From contig NZ_BMOV01000002.1 in assembly GCF_014647255.1 (NCBI RefSeq), positions 458,894 through 522,893 on the forward strand: a stretch of DNA of 64,000 nucleotides, read 5' to 3'. A program made the position numbers and the translations under genes. This stretch comes from Iodidimonas muriae. GTDB lineage: Bacteria > Pseudomonadota > Alphaproteobacteria > Sphingomonadales > Rhodothalassiaceae. The first letter of the stretch is position 1. Every line of letters starts with the position of its first letter. The notes beneath the pieces were generated by a model. The model saw only the letters and a program-made list of their open reading frames with translations. It did not search any database and was not told the DNA's origin. This document shows, in pieces, positions 26,963-35,581 of the stretch.

Positions 26963-27879
26963 TGTGAGGATATGGAATGGGAAGAGAGGCCAGCCTGAAA
27001 CGCATCAAATGCCGCCAGCACGGCCTTTGGGGCCTCTATTTGCGGATAATGGCCTATGCCATCCAGTCGCACCACATGGGGGGCGATGGTGGCCGGGGAG
27101 GTTTGAGCGGGATGGGCAATCTGGGCGAATCGTTCGGCCATGGCTGTGCCGGAAACCGGATCAAGCGGCCCATAAACAAAACGCAAAGGAATGGGGGATT
27201 TGGCAAAGGCCATGGTCCAGCGATCCTGAAATTTTTGCCGTTCTCCTAAATACTGGATGATGTCGTGCATCACCCGCTTGCCGCCATTATAGGTGATCAA
27301 ATGCCAGAAATCGTCCAACGCGCTTTTGTCGGGTTGCGTATTGGGGCCGAATATCTTGGCAAATGCCCAGCCAAAGCTCCGTCGGGTCATAAGATGCTGA
27401 CTGATGCGGCCAAAGGGCGACCGCAACAGGCGTTGGGTGAATACCGGGGTGATGCGATCATAGAAAATCCCGCCATTGAGCATGAACACAGAGGCCAGAT
27501 CCAGGGCATGGGACGGCTCATGCAGGCGGGCCAGCAGTTCTTGTGCAACGCTATCGCCAAAATCATGGGCCAGAATATGCGGACGGGCCACCCCAAGATC
27601 AGCCAGCAATCCTTCCACTAGATCCGCTTGATCGAAGAGCGAATAGCCATAAGGTTTGGGCTTGGCGGAAAATCCGTAGCCGATCATATCCGGGGCGATC
27701 ACATCAAAACGGGCGGTGAGATCCTCCCATAAGGGGGCAAAATCCCAACTGGCGGTTGGAAAGCCGTGCAGGATCAGCAAAGGATCGCCTTTGCCCGCCC
27801 GTCGATAAAAAATCTTATGGCCTTTATGGGCGTAATAAGCGCCCGCATGATGCCAATCACGTAAAAGAGGTGTGGGCAT
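26959..27879 (-). CDS. Alpha/beta hydrolase resembling MEST/PEG1
   Basis: 306 residues. The oxyanion motif is HGFPTASWDF, the nucleophile Asp lies in AHDFGDSVAQELL, the acid in YGPLDPV and the catalytic His in GHYPQIEAP. An Asp nucleophile is that of the epoxide hydrolase/haloalkane dehalogenase group. The specific words HDxGDxVAQELL, NGGIF, FGPNTQP, RWTMAFA and YGPLDPV match what I recall of animal MEST (PEG1), a protein of unsettled biochemical role. It overlaps usp upstream by one base and the nuclease downstream by four. Confidence 0.85.
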   Translation of the reverse strand: MPTPLLRDWHHAGAYYAHKGHKIFYRRAGKGDPLLILHGFPTASWDFAPLWEDLTARFDVIAPDMIGYGFSAKPKPYGYSLFDQADLVEGLLADLGVARPHILAHDFGDSVAQELLARLHEPSHALDLASVFMLNGGIFYDRITPVFTQRLLRSPFGRISQHLMTRRSFGWAFAKIFGPNTQPDKSALDDFWHLITYNGGKRVMHDIIQYLGERQKFQDRWTMAFAKSPIPLRFVYGPLDPVSGTAMAERFAQIAHPAQTSPATIAPHVVRLDGIGHYPQIEAPKAVLAAFDAFQAGLSSHSISSQ

Positions 27880-28739
27880 CAGTGGCTCATGAACACTGGG
27901 ATCTTTGCGTGATGAATGGCGTGGCGCGTGACCCCGCCAATAATCATTTCACGCCAGCGGCTATGGGAAAAGGCTCCCATCACCAACAGATCCGCGCCCA
28001 GAGTTTCCGCCGTGTCCCGGATGGTTTCGCCAACGCTTTTGTCGTCACTTTCACGGTGCAGAATGTCCGCGCTTATGCCTTGGCGGGCCAGATACAGGTT
28101 CAAGCCTTCCAAAGAAGGCCGGTCGGGATGTTCCTCTCCTACCGTTAACAGGAAAATGCGCTCGGCCCGGTGCAAGAAGGGCAGGGCTGCGGCGACGGTG
28201 CGGGCACATTCGGCCCGGCCATTCCAGGCCACAAGGATGGTGCTGCCGATGGTTTCGCTGGGATTGGGCGGGGCCAGCAATAAAGGCCGTCCCGAACGAA
28301 ACAGCACTTCGTTCAACAGATCGGCGCTATCTTCACTATTGGGATCGATCGGTTGCGGCACCACGGTCAGATCGGCCAGGCGTGCGGCCCGTCCTACACG
28401 GTCGGCGATAAAGCCCGTCGATTCTTCCCATGCAACGGTGGCTGTTTTTTCTGGACCCAATCCATCGCCTAACGGAATATCCTGTTTTTTGCGGGTTTCT
28501 TCAAAAACGGCATAGGTGCGGGCGGCACGGGCTTTGCCTTCCCGGTCTGACGCATCCACAAGGTCTTGAATGGCATCGGCGGTCAGGCCTTCTCCCATGA
28601 AGGGAATGGCGGCACGCGGATCGGGCCGGATGAAAAGGCAGGTCAGATGGGCGGAAAAAGTTCTTACAAGTGAAAACGCAACTTTTAAAACACTGTCCTG
28701 CCCTTTTGGGTCGGTCATGGGTACAAGAAGAGTGCGCAT
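27879..28739 (-). CDS. Universal stress protein with two Usp domains
   Basis: 286 residues. The N-terminal Usp domain (about 1-150) is degenerate. The C-terminal domain (about 165-285) has the ATP-binding-like loop GAFSHSRWREMIIGG and LLVMGAFSHS, a pattern of the UspA ATP-binding subgroup. It is first gene of a three-gene overlapping operon with the MEST-like hydrolase and the nuclease, which suggests a shared stress-related role (inference). Confidence 0.9.
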   Translation of the reverse strand: MRTLLVPMTDPKGQDSVLKVAFSLVRTFSAHLTCLFIRPDPRAAIPFMGEGLTADAIQDLVDASDREGKARAARTYAVFEETRKKQDIPLGDGLGPEKTATVAWEESTGFIADRVGRAARLADLTVVPQPIDPNSEDSADLLNEVLFRSGRPLLLAPPNPSETIGSTILVAWNGRAECARTVAAALPFLHRAERIFLLTVGEEHPDRPSLEGLNLYLARQGISADILHRESDDKSVGETIRDTAETLGADLLVMGAFSHSRWREMIIGGVTRHAIHHAKIPVFMSH

Positions 28740-28862
28740 GATTATTTTCCCTGATTCCTAGTGGCTTGCATGCCAAGCATAGCGCGGACAGGGCTCTATG
28801 GGGAATGGTTCATATGGTGTTCACGGGAAACCGCATATTTATCGGGGGAAGGGATCAAACCC

Positions 28863-29210
28863 ATGCGAGGTTTTAACGTCATTGCGGGCTTTTTTGTGAT
28901 GGGTGTTCTGGGCACTGCGGTTTTATCGTCGCCGGTGTTTGCCGGATCGCAGCACCGGCCTGTTCTGGCGCAGTCGGAGCAAGATAGCGCCCGCGAGGAA
29001 ATGCTTGAAGGCAAGATCAAAAGCTATTCCGAAATCGTCCGCAGCGCCCAAAGGGCCGTGCCGGGGCGTGTGGTGGGGCAGGATCTGCAACGGGCCGGAC
29101 GGGATCGCTGGGTGTACCGGATCAAGATCTTGCAAGACGGGGGCAAGGTGGCTTCGGTTACGGTGGATGCCCATACGGGGCGGGTTTTGTCGGTGAAAGG
29201 AAAGCGCTGA
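28863..29210 (+). CDS. PepSY-domain exported protein
   Basis: 115 residues from ATG at 28863, preceded by GGAAGGG; the longer frame is not supported. A signal peptide (about 1-27, ending VFAG) is followed by a single PepSY-type domain with the pattern AVPGRVVGQDLQ, WVYRIKIL and VTVDAHTGRVLSV. Such proteins often accompany two-component systems, and here the stop overlaps the response regulator start by one base. A role in sensing or modulation of the kinase is plausible. Confidence 0.85.
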   Translation: MRGFNVIAGFFVMGVLGTAVLSSPVFAGSQHRPVLAQSEQDSAREEMLEGKIKSYSEIVRSAQRAVPGRVVGQDLQRAGRDRWVYRIKILQDGGKVASVTVDAHTGRVLSVKGKR

Positions 29211-29887
29211 TGCGGGTCTTGATTGCAGAAGATGATGTGGATCTGGCCGCCCAGATGGTGGCGTCCTTAAAGGATTCGGGCTATGCGGTGGACCATGCAA
29301 GCGACGGCGAGGATGCACATTTTCTAGGCGATACAGAGCCTTATGATGCGGTGGTGCTGGATCTGGGCTTGCCGGTGATGGATGGCATTTCGGTTTTGCG
29401 GAAATGGCGCGAAGACGGGCGTTCCATGCCGGTGCTTATTCTGACCGCCCGCGACAGTTGGAGCGAAAAGGTCGCCGGATTGGATGCGGGGGCCGATGAT
29501 TATGTCACCAAGCCATTTGAACTGGCAGAGGTCTTGGCACGGTTGCGGGCGCTTATTCGCCGGGCGGCGGGCCATGCCAGCTCGGAGCTGGTATGTGGCC
29601 CTGTTACCCTTGATACCCGGAATGCGCGGGTGTGGGTTTCGGGCGAGCCGGTGCGGCTGACGGCGTTGGAATTCAAGCTGTTTTCCTATTTGATGCACCA
29701 TCAGGGCGAGGTGGTGTCGCGGACCGAGCTGACAGAGCATATTTACGATCAGGATTTTGATCGGGATTCCAACACCATCGAGGTGTTCGTAAACCGGATT
29801 CGCAAAAAACTGGGGATCGATCTGATTCACACCGTACGGGGGCTTGGCTATCGCCTTGATCCCGAAGACGGGGCAGATAAGCGCTGA
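29210..29887 (+). CDS. OmpR/PhoB-type response regulator
   Basis: 225 residues. The receiver has acidic EDD (7-9), phospho-acceptor D51 in VVLDLGLPVMDG, and Lys in ADDYVTKPF. The winged-helix DNA-binding domain (about 130-220) contains LTALEFKLFSYLMHH and SNTIEVFVNRIRKKL. Its cognate kinase gene follows by 12 bases. Confidence 0.95.
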   Translation: MRVLIAEDDVDLAAQMVASLKDSGYAVDHASDGEDAHFLGDTEPYDAVVLDLGLPVMDGISVLRKWREDGRSMPVLILTARDSWSEKVAGLDAGADDYVTKPFELAEVLARLRALIRRAAGHASSELVCGPVTLDTRNARVWVSGEPVRLTALEFKLFSYLMHHQGEVVSRTELTEHIYDQDFDRDSNTIEVFVNRIRKKLGIDLIHTVRGLGYRLDPEDGADKR

Positions 29888-29899
29888 AAGGGACCATTG

Positions 29900-31255
29900 G
29901 TGGGGCGTTTGACACGATCCCTGACAGTTCGGCTGCTCTTGAGTGCCAGCCTTTGGCTTGCGGGGGCATTGGCCCTTGGCGGCTTTATTCTGGCGGGAGC
30001 CTTTCGTGATTATGTGGTGGCGGATTTCGATCATCGTTTGAGCCTGGCCCTTGAACATATGATCGGCGTAAGCGAGGTGGAAGACGGGCTTTTGCGCTTC
30101 ACCCGCCCCATGGCGGACCAACGCTATTCCGATCCTTATTCCGGGCTTTACTGGCAGGTTTCCACCGAAGATATGCCGCATTTCCGGTCCCGTTCCTTAT
30201 GGGATCAGGCCCTTGATCCGCAATGGGAAGAACCGGCTTTTTCCCAAAGGGTATATGAAACCCAAGGGCCGTCCGGGCAGGTTTTGCGGATCATGGTGCG
30301 CGATGTGGTGCTGCCTGATGACGAGGCGGTTTATCGTTATATGGTGGCGGGCGATACTCAACAGATCCGGACGGATATCGACAGATTCGATATGCTGATC
30401 TTGCGGTCCCTCGGCTTTTTGGGGCTGGGCCTGTTGTTGGCGGTTGTGGCGCAGGTATGGATTGGTTTGCGGCCCTTGAAAGCGGTGCGTACAGGCTTGT
30501 CGCGCATCCGGTCCGGTCGGGCCCAAAGGCTGGAGGGCCGGTTCCCGTCTGAAATCCAGCCCCTTGTGGAAGAAATGAATGCGCTTATCGCCCAGAATGA
30601 ACGGGTGGTGGAGCGGGCGCGCACGCATGTGGGCAATTTGGCCCATGCGCTGAAAACGCCGTTATCGGTGCTGACCAATGAAGCAAAAACGCAAGACGGG
30701 CGGTTGGCGGATGTGGCCCGTGCCCAAGCAGCTAATATGCGCCAGCATATAGACCAGCATTTGAAGCGGGCGCGGGCCGCGGGTGGTGGCGGTGTGGGCG
30801 CGGCAATGGCACTGGATGAACCGGTGGCGGAACTGGTGCGCGCCATGCAGAAAATTTATGCAAGCCGGGCATTGACCATCAAGGCAGAACTGCCGCCGGG
30901 CCTTGCGTGCCGTGTGGACCGTCAGGATTTATCCGAAATGGTGGGCAATCTATTGGACAATGCCTGCAAATGGGCCGCCACCACCGTTATCGTGAAGGCC
31001 GAGCGCTTGAAAAACACGGCCCGCCCGATGCTGGAGATTAGCGTGGAAGATGACGGGCCGGGGATCACCGATGGGGAAGCGGAAGCGGTGTTTGAACGTG
31101 GAAACCGTTTGGACGAGGCCGTGCCGGGCAGCGGTTTGGGGCTTGGGATCGTGCGCGATATTGCGGATATGAGCGGCGGTCATGTGCGCTTGAGCCGCTC
31201 CCAGATGCTGGGGGGCGTGCGGGCCGGGCTTGTTCTTCCTGCTGTAGAAACCTAA
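29900..31255 (+). CDS. Membrane sensor histidine kinase, partner of the adjacent regulator
   Basis: About 451 residues; GTG at 29900 (AAAGGGA 7 bases upstream) is preferred to TTG at 29897. Membrane segments lie near 13-35 and 165-190, around a periplasmic sensor domain. The H-box HVGNLAHALKTPLSVL, N-box MVGNLLDNACKWA, G1 VEDDGPGI and G2 GSGLGLGIV are intact. The NLAHALKTPL form is that of PhoQ-like kinases. The PepSY protein, regulator and kinase form one operon. Confidence 0.93.
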   Translation: MGRLTRSLTVRLLLSASLWLAGALALGGFILAGAFRDYVVADFDHRLSLALEHMIGVSEVEDGLLRFTRPMADQRYSDPYSGLYWQVSTEDMPHFRSRSLWDQALDPQWEEPAFSQRVYETQGPSGQVLRIMVRDVVLPDDEAVYRYMVAGDTQQIRTDIDRFDMLILRSLGFLGLGLLLAVVAQVWIGLRPLKAVRTGLSRIRSGRAQRLEGRFPSEIQPLVEEMNALIAQNERVVERARTHVGNLAHALKTPLSVLTNEAKTQDGRLADVARAQAANMRQHIDQHLKRARAAGGGGVGAAMALDEPVAELVRAMQKIYASRALTIKAELPPGLACRVDRQDLSEMVGNLLDNACKWAATTVIVKAERLKNTARPMLEISVEDDGPGITDGEAEAVFERGNRLDEAVPGSGLGLGIVRDIADMSGGHVRLSRSQMLGGVRAGLVLPAVET

Positions 31256-31343
31256 ATGATGACCATCCTTGGGTGGTTCATTCGCAGTTCACGCTTTTTG
31301 GGATAGGATAACAGATATTGTGCGAAACCGGTTGGAGGCGAAT

Positions 31344-31853
31344 ATGACCGTGGACAGGATCAAGCTCAGCATGTCACGCTTGCTCAAAACGACGGGGGCA
31401 GCCCTGCTTTTTGCCGGCCTTGCGGCATGTAGCAATCAAGGGAATGGCGAAAAGGAATTTTGGGGCACGGTTGTTGGCGGCATTGCTGGCGGTCTGATTG
31501 GCTCCGAAATCGGTGGCCGTGGTGATAGCGGCAAGGTGGGCGCGGCCTTGGGGGCTGTGGCCGGTGCGGCCATTGGCAATCAGGTGGGCAAGGATCTGGA
31601 CCGGGCCGACCGCATTGCCATAGCGCAGGCGCAACAACAGGCCTTTGAAACGGCGCCATCCGGTACCCGTACCGAATGGTATAATCCCGATAGTGGTAAC
31701 CGCGGCTGGGTAGAGCCAAAGCCCGCTTATCAGGGAGAGGATGAGCGTTATTGCCGGGAATATACCCAGACCATCTATGTGGGTGGTGAAGCGCAAACCG
31801 GTTATGGCACGGCGTGTCGACAGCCCGATGGCGACTGGAAAATCATCCAGTAA
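31344..31853 (+). CDS. Glycine-zipper surface lipoprotein (17 kDa antigen / RT0821 family)
   Basis: 169 residues from ATG at 31344 with GGAGG six bases upstream. A lipobox (FAGLAAC, Cys near residue 29) is followed by a glycine-zipper membrane segment (GTVVGGIAGGLIGSEIGG, AALGAVAGAAIGNQVG). A C-terminal domain with YTQTIYVGGEAQTGYGTAC and QPDGDWKII follows. An outer-membrane lipoprotein; function unknown. It shares its C-terminal domain with the gene at 12119-12661. Confidence 0.85.
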   Translation: MTVDRIKLSMSRLLKTTGAALLFAGLAACSNQGNGEKEFWGTVVGGIAGGLIGSEIGGRGDSGKVGAALGAVAGAAIGNQVGKDLDRADRIAIAQAQQQAFETAPSGTRTEWYNPDSGNRGWVEPKPAYQGEDERYCREYTQTIYVGGEAQTGYGTACRQPDGDWKIIQ

Positions 31854-31865
31854 TTTTGTCAGAGT

Positions 31866-32225
31866 TTAACGGGATTTCGGGGCTGCCATACAGGCGGCCT
31901 CGTTTTTGTTCATGCTGAAGCTGCCATCGGCTTTGCGATAATGAATGGCCTGGATCACCATGCGGTCTGCCGCCCACAGCCGGTAGCGCTGGCAGCCATC
32001 TTCATCCACAGCTTCGATGGGAACGGCATAAACCCCGTTCCCCATGGGCTGGGCCCCTTGTGGCAGATTGGCCGGTGCGGCGCTGTCTGATTGCCGGACC
32101 TGTTGGGGTGGGGCCACGCAAGCGGATATGAGCAAGGATGAAGCAAGAAGCCCGCCCCATGCCCATGATCTGGCTTTAAAAACGCGAGCGCAAGCGCACA
32201 AGCAAGGATGTAATGGTGCCGCCAT
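31866..32225 (-). CDS. Putative lipoprotein, start uncertain
   Basis: About 119 residues if ATG at 32225 is used; TTG at 32201 is the other candidate. The open frame extends to 32423 inside the preceding gene. A hydrophobic segment GLLASSLLISAC ends in a lipobox, then a polar region with DEDGCQRYRLWAADRMVIQ. The region overlaps the end of the serine protease gene by about 50 bases, so translational coupling is possible. No family recognised. Confidence 0.6.
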   Translation of the reverse strand: MAAPLHPCLCACARVFKARSWAWGGLLASSLLISACVAPPQQVRQSDSAAPANLPQGAQPMGNGVYAVPIEAVDEDGCQRYRLWAADRMVIQAIHYRKADGSFSMNKNEAACMAAPKSR

Positions 32226-34515
32226 CGGCCACATGCCCCGCTTCAAATTGTTGCACAAGGCTGGTTTCGATGTGCGTATGGGCGTTGAGCATAAGGCCAT
32301 AAGACATCTCCAGATCAATTTCGCGCCCACTGGGCGAAAGGGACAGAGTCCGGTCCTCGAACAGGAAAATATCGGCATCGAAGTCGCGGTCAACCGGAAC
32401 CCGCAAGCTTGCCGATCCGCCACTGACCCGCAAGGGCTGAATCACTGCAAATCCCATCCGGTCACGGGCGGTCAATATATCGCGTCCGCGCAGGCCAAAA
32501 GCGAAACTTTCCGTGCGAAGCCGTCCGATCCCGGAAACCAGCGAGGAGGTGGCCCCCGACAGGCTGGTGGTGCCGGTGAGATAGCGGCCAAAGCCTTCAA
32601 TGCCCGATCCAAAGGGGATCACCGCATCCAGAGCCACAAAAGTGCTGCGGGCGCCTTCACCCAAGGCAAAGGCCCCGCTGGTGCGGGTGCCGAGAAAGGC
32701 TCCATCTTCCGTTTGATTGCCGGCTTGGAAGCGCAAGCGCGTGGCTCCCAGTTCAATGCCCAGCTGAGCAATGGCGGTGCGGGTATCAAGGCTTGTGCGG
32801 TCAGGCGCAAAGGCTTGCCGTGTGTCGCCTTCTTCATGGGCGCGGGCCAATGCCACATCCAACGTCACATGGCGCGACAGACGCCGGTCGATGGCCAGCG
32901 TTTCGGTTTTATCGGAAAAGGCAAAAAATGGCGTGTCGATCCGCGCCGACAAGGCAAAATCATCTGCCGGGTCCGGGGCGTCGCCACGATTGAGCAAGCG
33001 GGCCGGGGAAAAGCCATAGGCCAAGGCGGCGCTGCTTTTTTCGTCGATACGGCCCGATAGATAAGCGATGGGCCGGGGCGTGTTTTCTATGGCCGCGGCG
33101 TGCGAACTGAGATTGGCGCGCGCTTCGGCGAACTGATCGTCATAGGCGGAAAAGGAAAAGCGGGTGTCCGCTCCCAAAGCCACATCGCGTCCGGCGATCT
33201 GGCGGGGCCGATTGACAAGAGATTGCAACGCCAAAGCCGCCGGGGCGCGGTCGATGGTTTTGGCACCGTCAATGCGGAAACTACGGCGGAATTTGTCGAT
33301 CATCAAAATGCCGTCCAGCGCTTTTGAAGCGGCAAAGGCATCGCCAAAAGCGGCAGAACTGGCAATGCCGGTATCATCGGCGGCTTGCGTGCGTTTTGCC
33401 TCCGGATCTGTGGGGACAGATGTGGTGCCAACGGGCTGGATGGCGGCGGCCAGATCCAGCAGGCCAAAGCCGAATTCCGCATCAACGCCGGGTGCGCCCA
33501 GATCGCGGGCTGTTTCACGTAGAATTTGGCCGATCTCCAACCCGGAAAGATTGGGAAACATTTGTGCCAGAAGGGCTGCAGCACCAGAAACATGGGGGGC
33601 CGCAAAAGACGTGCCGGATGCCCGCGCAAGGCATGTGCCGGGGCCGGGGTCGCATTGATCTTGCGGGAAGGGAGCCAAAATGCCGTCACCGGGGGCGACA
33701 AGGAAGACATCGGCCAATTGCCCGGCGCGATTGGAAAAATCTGCCAGTTGGTCCGATGAATCGGTGGCTCCCACCACCAGCACATGTTCGCGGGCAAAGG
33801 GATCGTCGGCGAGGAAGGCAAAACCCGAAGGGTCCACTTCGCCATCATTTCCCGCCGATATGATGATCAGAACATCTTGGGCTGCCGCTTCGCGCACCGC
33901 TTGCAAAATATCGGGGCCAAATCCCTCGCCGCCCAAAGAAATATTGATCACACGTGCGCCATTTCGGGCTGCATGGCGGATGCCTGCCGCTATGTCGTCA
34001 TCGAAAAAACTGCAATCGTCTTCAGAGTCGCATGAACCGGGATCATCGGCGCGCACCGCCAGAATGGTCGATTCAAAAGCCACGCCCATGGTGCCCACAT
34101 CATTACGTTCGGCAGCAATAATGCCCGCAACCAATGTGCCGTGCCCGTCCGGATCATCCACTGTCCGGTTGTCGCGATTGGCGACGATATCGATGCTATC
34201 GGCTGAGATATTGTTGATCAGTTCGGGATGTTCCAGATCAATGCCCGTATCGATGGTACCGACAATGATACCCGCACCGGTGCCGCCTGCGTCAAATGCA
34301 GCGATGGCGTTGATATTGGAAAGGCCATCGGACCGCCGGAATTCCTGTGTGTTGAAATTTTCTGGCGGCGGAGGGGGCGGCGGAGCCGGTGGTGGTGGCG
34401 GAGGGGCCACAGGAGGGCGCGTTGTGGATGAGCCACCGCCGCAGGCGGACAGTGCCACACACAATCCGGCCAGAATAAAGCGCGCTTTCAGCCGTCCCTT
34501 GTTTTTTTCCATCAT
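32176..34515 (-). CDS. Subtilisin-like (S8) serine protease lipoprotein with autotransporter-type barrel
   Basis: 779 residues. A lipobox (LCVALSAC, Cys about 25) is followed by a Pro-rich spacer. The peptidase S8 domain (about 60-370) has its triad: Asp in GTIDTGID, His in DGHGTLVAGI and Ser in GTSFAAPHVSGA, with oxyanion Asn in SAGNDGE. A C-terminal beta-rich region (about 430-779) ends in the outer-membrane-type Phe (LLVRLRSRF). This layout resembles NalP-type autotransporter proteases. It is divergent from the nitrilase gene. Confidence 0.88.
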   Translation of the reverse strand: MMEKNKGRLKARFILAGLCVALSACGGGSSTTRPPVAPPPPPPAPPPPPPPENFNTQEFRRSDGLSNINAIAAFDAGGTGAGIIVGTIDTGIDLEHPELINNISADSIDIVANRDNRTVDDPDGHGTLVAGIIAAERNDVGTMGVAFESTILAVRADDPGSCDSEDDCSFFDDDIAAGIRHAARNGARVINISLGGEGFGPDILQAVREAAAQDVLIIISAGNDGEVDPSGFAFLADDPFAREHVLVVGATDSSDQLADFSNRAGQLADVFLVAPGDGILAPFPQDQCDPGPGTCLARASGTSFAAPHVSGAAALLAQMFPNLSGLEIGQILRETARDLGAPGVDAEFGFGLLDLAAAIQPVGTTSVPTDPEAKRTQAADDTGIASSAAFGDAFAASKALDGILMIDKFRRSFRIDGAKTIDRAPAALALQSLVNRPRQIAGRDVALGADTRFSFSAYDDQFAEARANLSSHAAAIENTPRPIAYLSGRIDEKSSAALAYGFSPARLLNRGDAPDPADDFALSARIDTPFFAFSDKTETLAIDRRLSRHVTLDVALARAHEEGDTRQAFAPDRTSLDTRTAIAQLGIELGATRLRFQAGNQTEDGAFLGTRTSGAFALGEGARSTFVALDAVIPFGSGIEGFGRYLTGTTSLSGATSSLVSGIGRLRTESFAFGLRGRDILTARDRMGFAVIQPLRVSGGSASLRVPVDRDFDADIFLFEDRTLSLSPSGREIDLEMSYGLMLNAHTHIETSLVQQFEAGHVADGGTITSLLVRLRSRF

Positions 34516-34654
34516 CCGTGGCCCGATATTTTATTCTATTGTCGGTTAGTATGGTGAAGAAATCTTAGCAGAGCGTTTCTATTTCCAACATGCTTTAAAA
34601 TGAAATGCGGTTATGGCCAAGATATCAGGCCGTGCAAGAAAAGGATCAGGCTGG

Positions 34655-35581
34655 ATGGTGCAACAGGATACAAGCCTATTGGCCGCGGTGGTGCAAGCGG
34701 GCTCTTGTGGCTTTGAGACAGGGAAAAGCCTTGAGAAATTGGCGGATCTGACCGCGGATGCGGCAAGGCAAAAAGCGTCTCTCGTGGTTTTTCCCGAAGC
34801 CTTTATTGGCAGTTATCCCAAGGGCATTGATTTTGGTGCACGGCTTGGCTCGCGGTCGATGGAAGGGCGCGACCAGTTCCAGCGATATTTTGACGCCGCC
34901 ATCTCCATCCCCGGCCCGCAGATGGAGCATCTGGCAAGCATCGCGGTGGATCACGGCATTTATCTGGTGGTGGGGGTGATCGAACGGGATGGCGGCACGC
35001 TTTATTGCACGGCCTTGATCATCGGGCCGGATGGCACGCTTTTGGCAAAGCATAGAAAGCTTATGCCCACAGCCCTTGAACGGTTGGTTTGGGGCTTTGG
35101 CGATGGCAGTACAATGGATGTGGTTGAAACGCCTTTGGGGCAGATCGGCACGGCCATTTGCTGGGAAAATTATATGCCGCTTTATCGCAGCCATCTTTAT
35201 GCCCAAGGGGTGACGCTTTATTGCGCGCCAACGGTGGATGACAGGGAGGAGTGGCAGGCCAGCATGCGCCATATCGCCTTGGAAGGCCGCTGCTTTGTGT
35301 TATCTGCGTGCCAATATTTGGAACGGTCCGATCTGCCTGCGGATTTGGATTGCCGGGAGGGAAATGACCCTGAGACACCCCTCATAAAGGGCGGGTCCGT
35401 TATCATTTCGCCGCTGGGGACATGCCTTTCGGGGCCGGTTTATGGGAAAGAAACGGTTTTGGTGGCCGAACTGGACCGTCGCGATCTTGCACGGGGCAAA
35501 TTCGATCTGGATGTGGCGGGCCATTATGGCCGCCCCGATGTGTTTCGGCTTTCTGTCAATCGGGGCGACGGCTTCCCTTGA
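34655..35581 (+). CDS. Nitrilase-family carbon-nitrogen hydrolase
   Basis: About 308 residues from ATG at 34655 with AAGGA nine bases upstream; the longer frame (34613) has no signal and no family match. The catalytic triad is Glu in FPEAFIGSYPKG, Lys in KHRKLMPTALERLVWG and Cys in GTAICWENYMP. The CWENYMP motif is that of true nitrilases (nitrile to acid and ammonia) rather than amidases. Its last 26 bases overlap the convergent methyltransferase gene. Confidence 0.88.
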   Translation: MVQQDTSLLAAVVQAGSCGFETGKSLEKLADLTADAARQKASLVVFPEAFIGSYPKGIDFGARLGSRSMEGRDQFQRYFDAAISIPGPQMEHLASIAVDHGIYLVVGVIERDGGTLYCTALIIGPDGTLLAKHRKLMPTALERLVWGFGDGSTMDVVETPLGQIGTAICWENYMPLYRSHLYAQGVTLYCAPTVDDREEWQASMRHIALEGRCFVLSACQYLERSDLPADLDCREGNDPETPLIKGGSVIISPLGTCLSGPVYGKETVLVAELDRRDLARGKFDLDVAGHYGRPDVFRLSVNRGDGFP

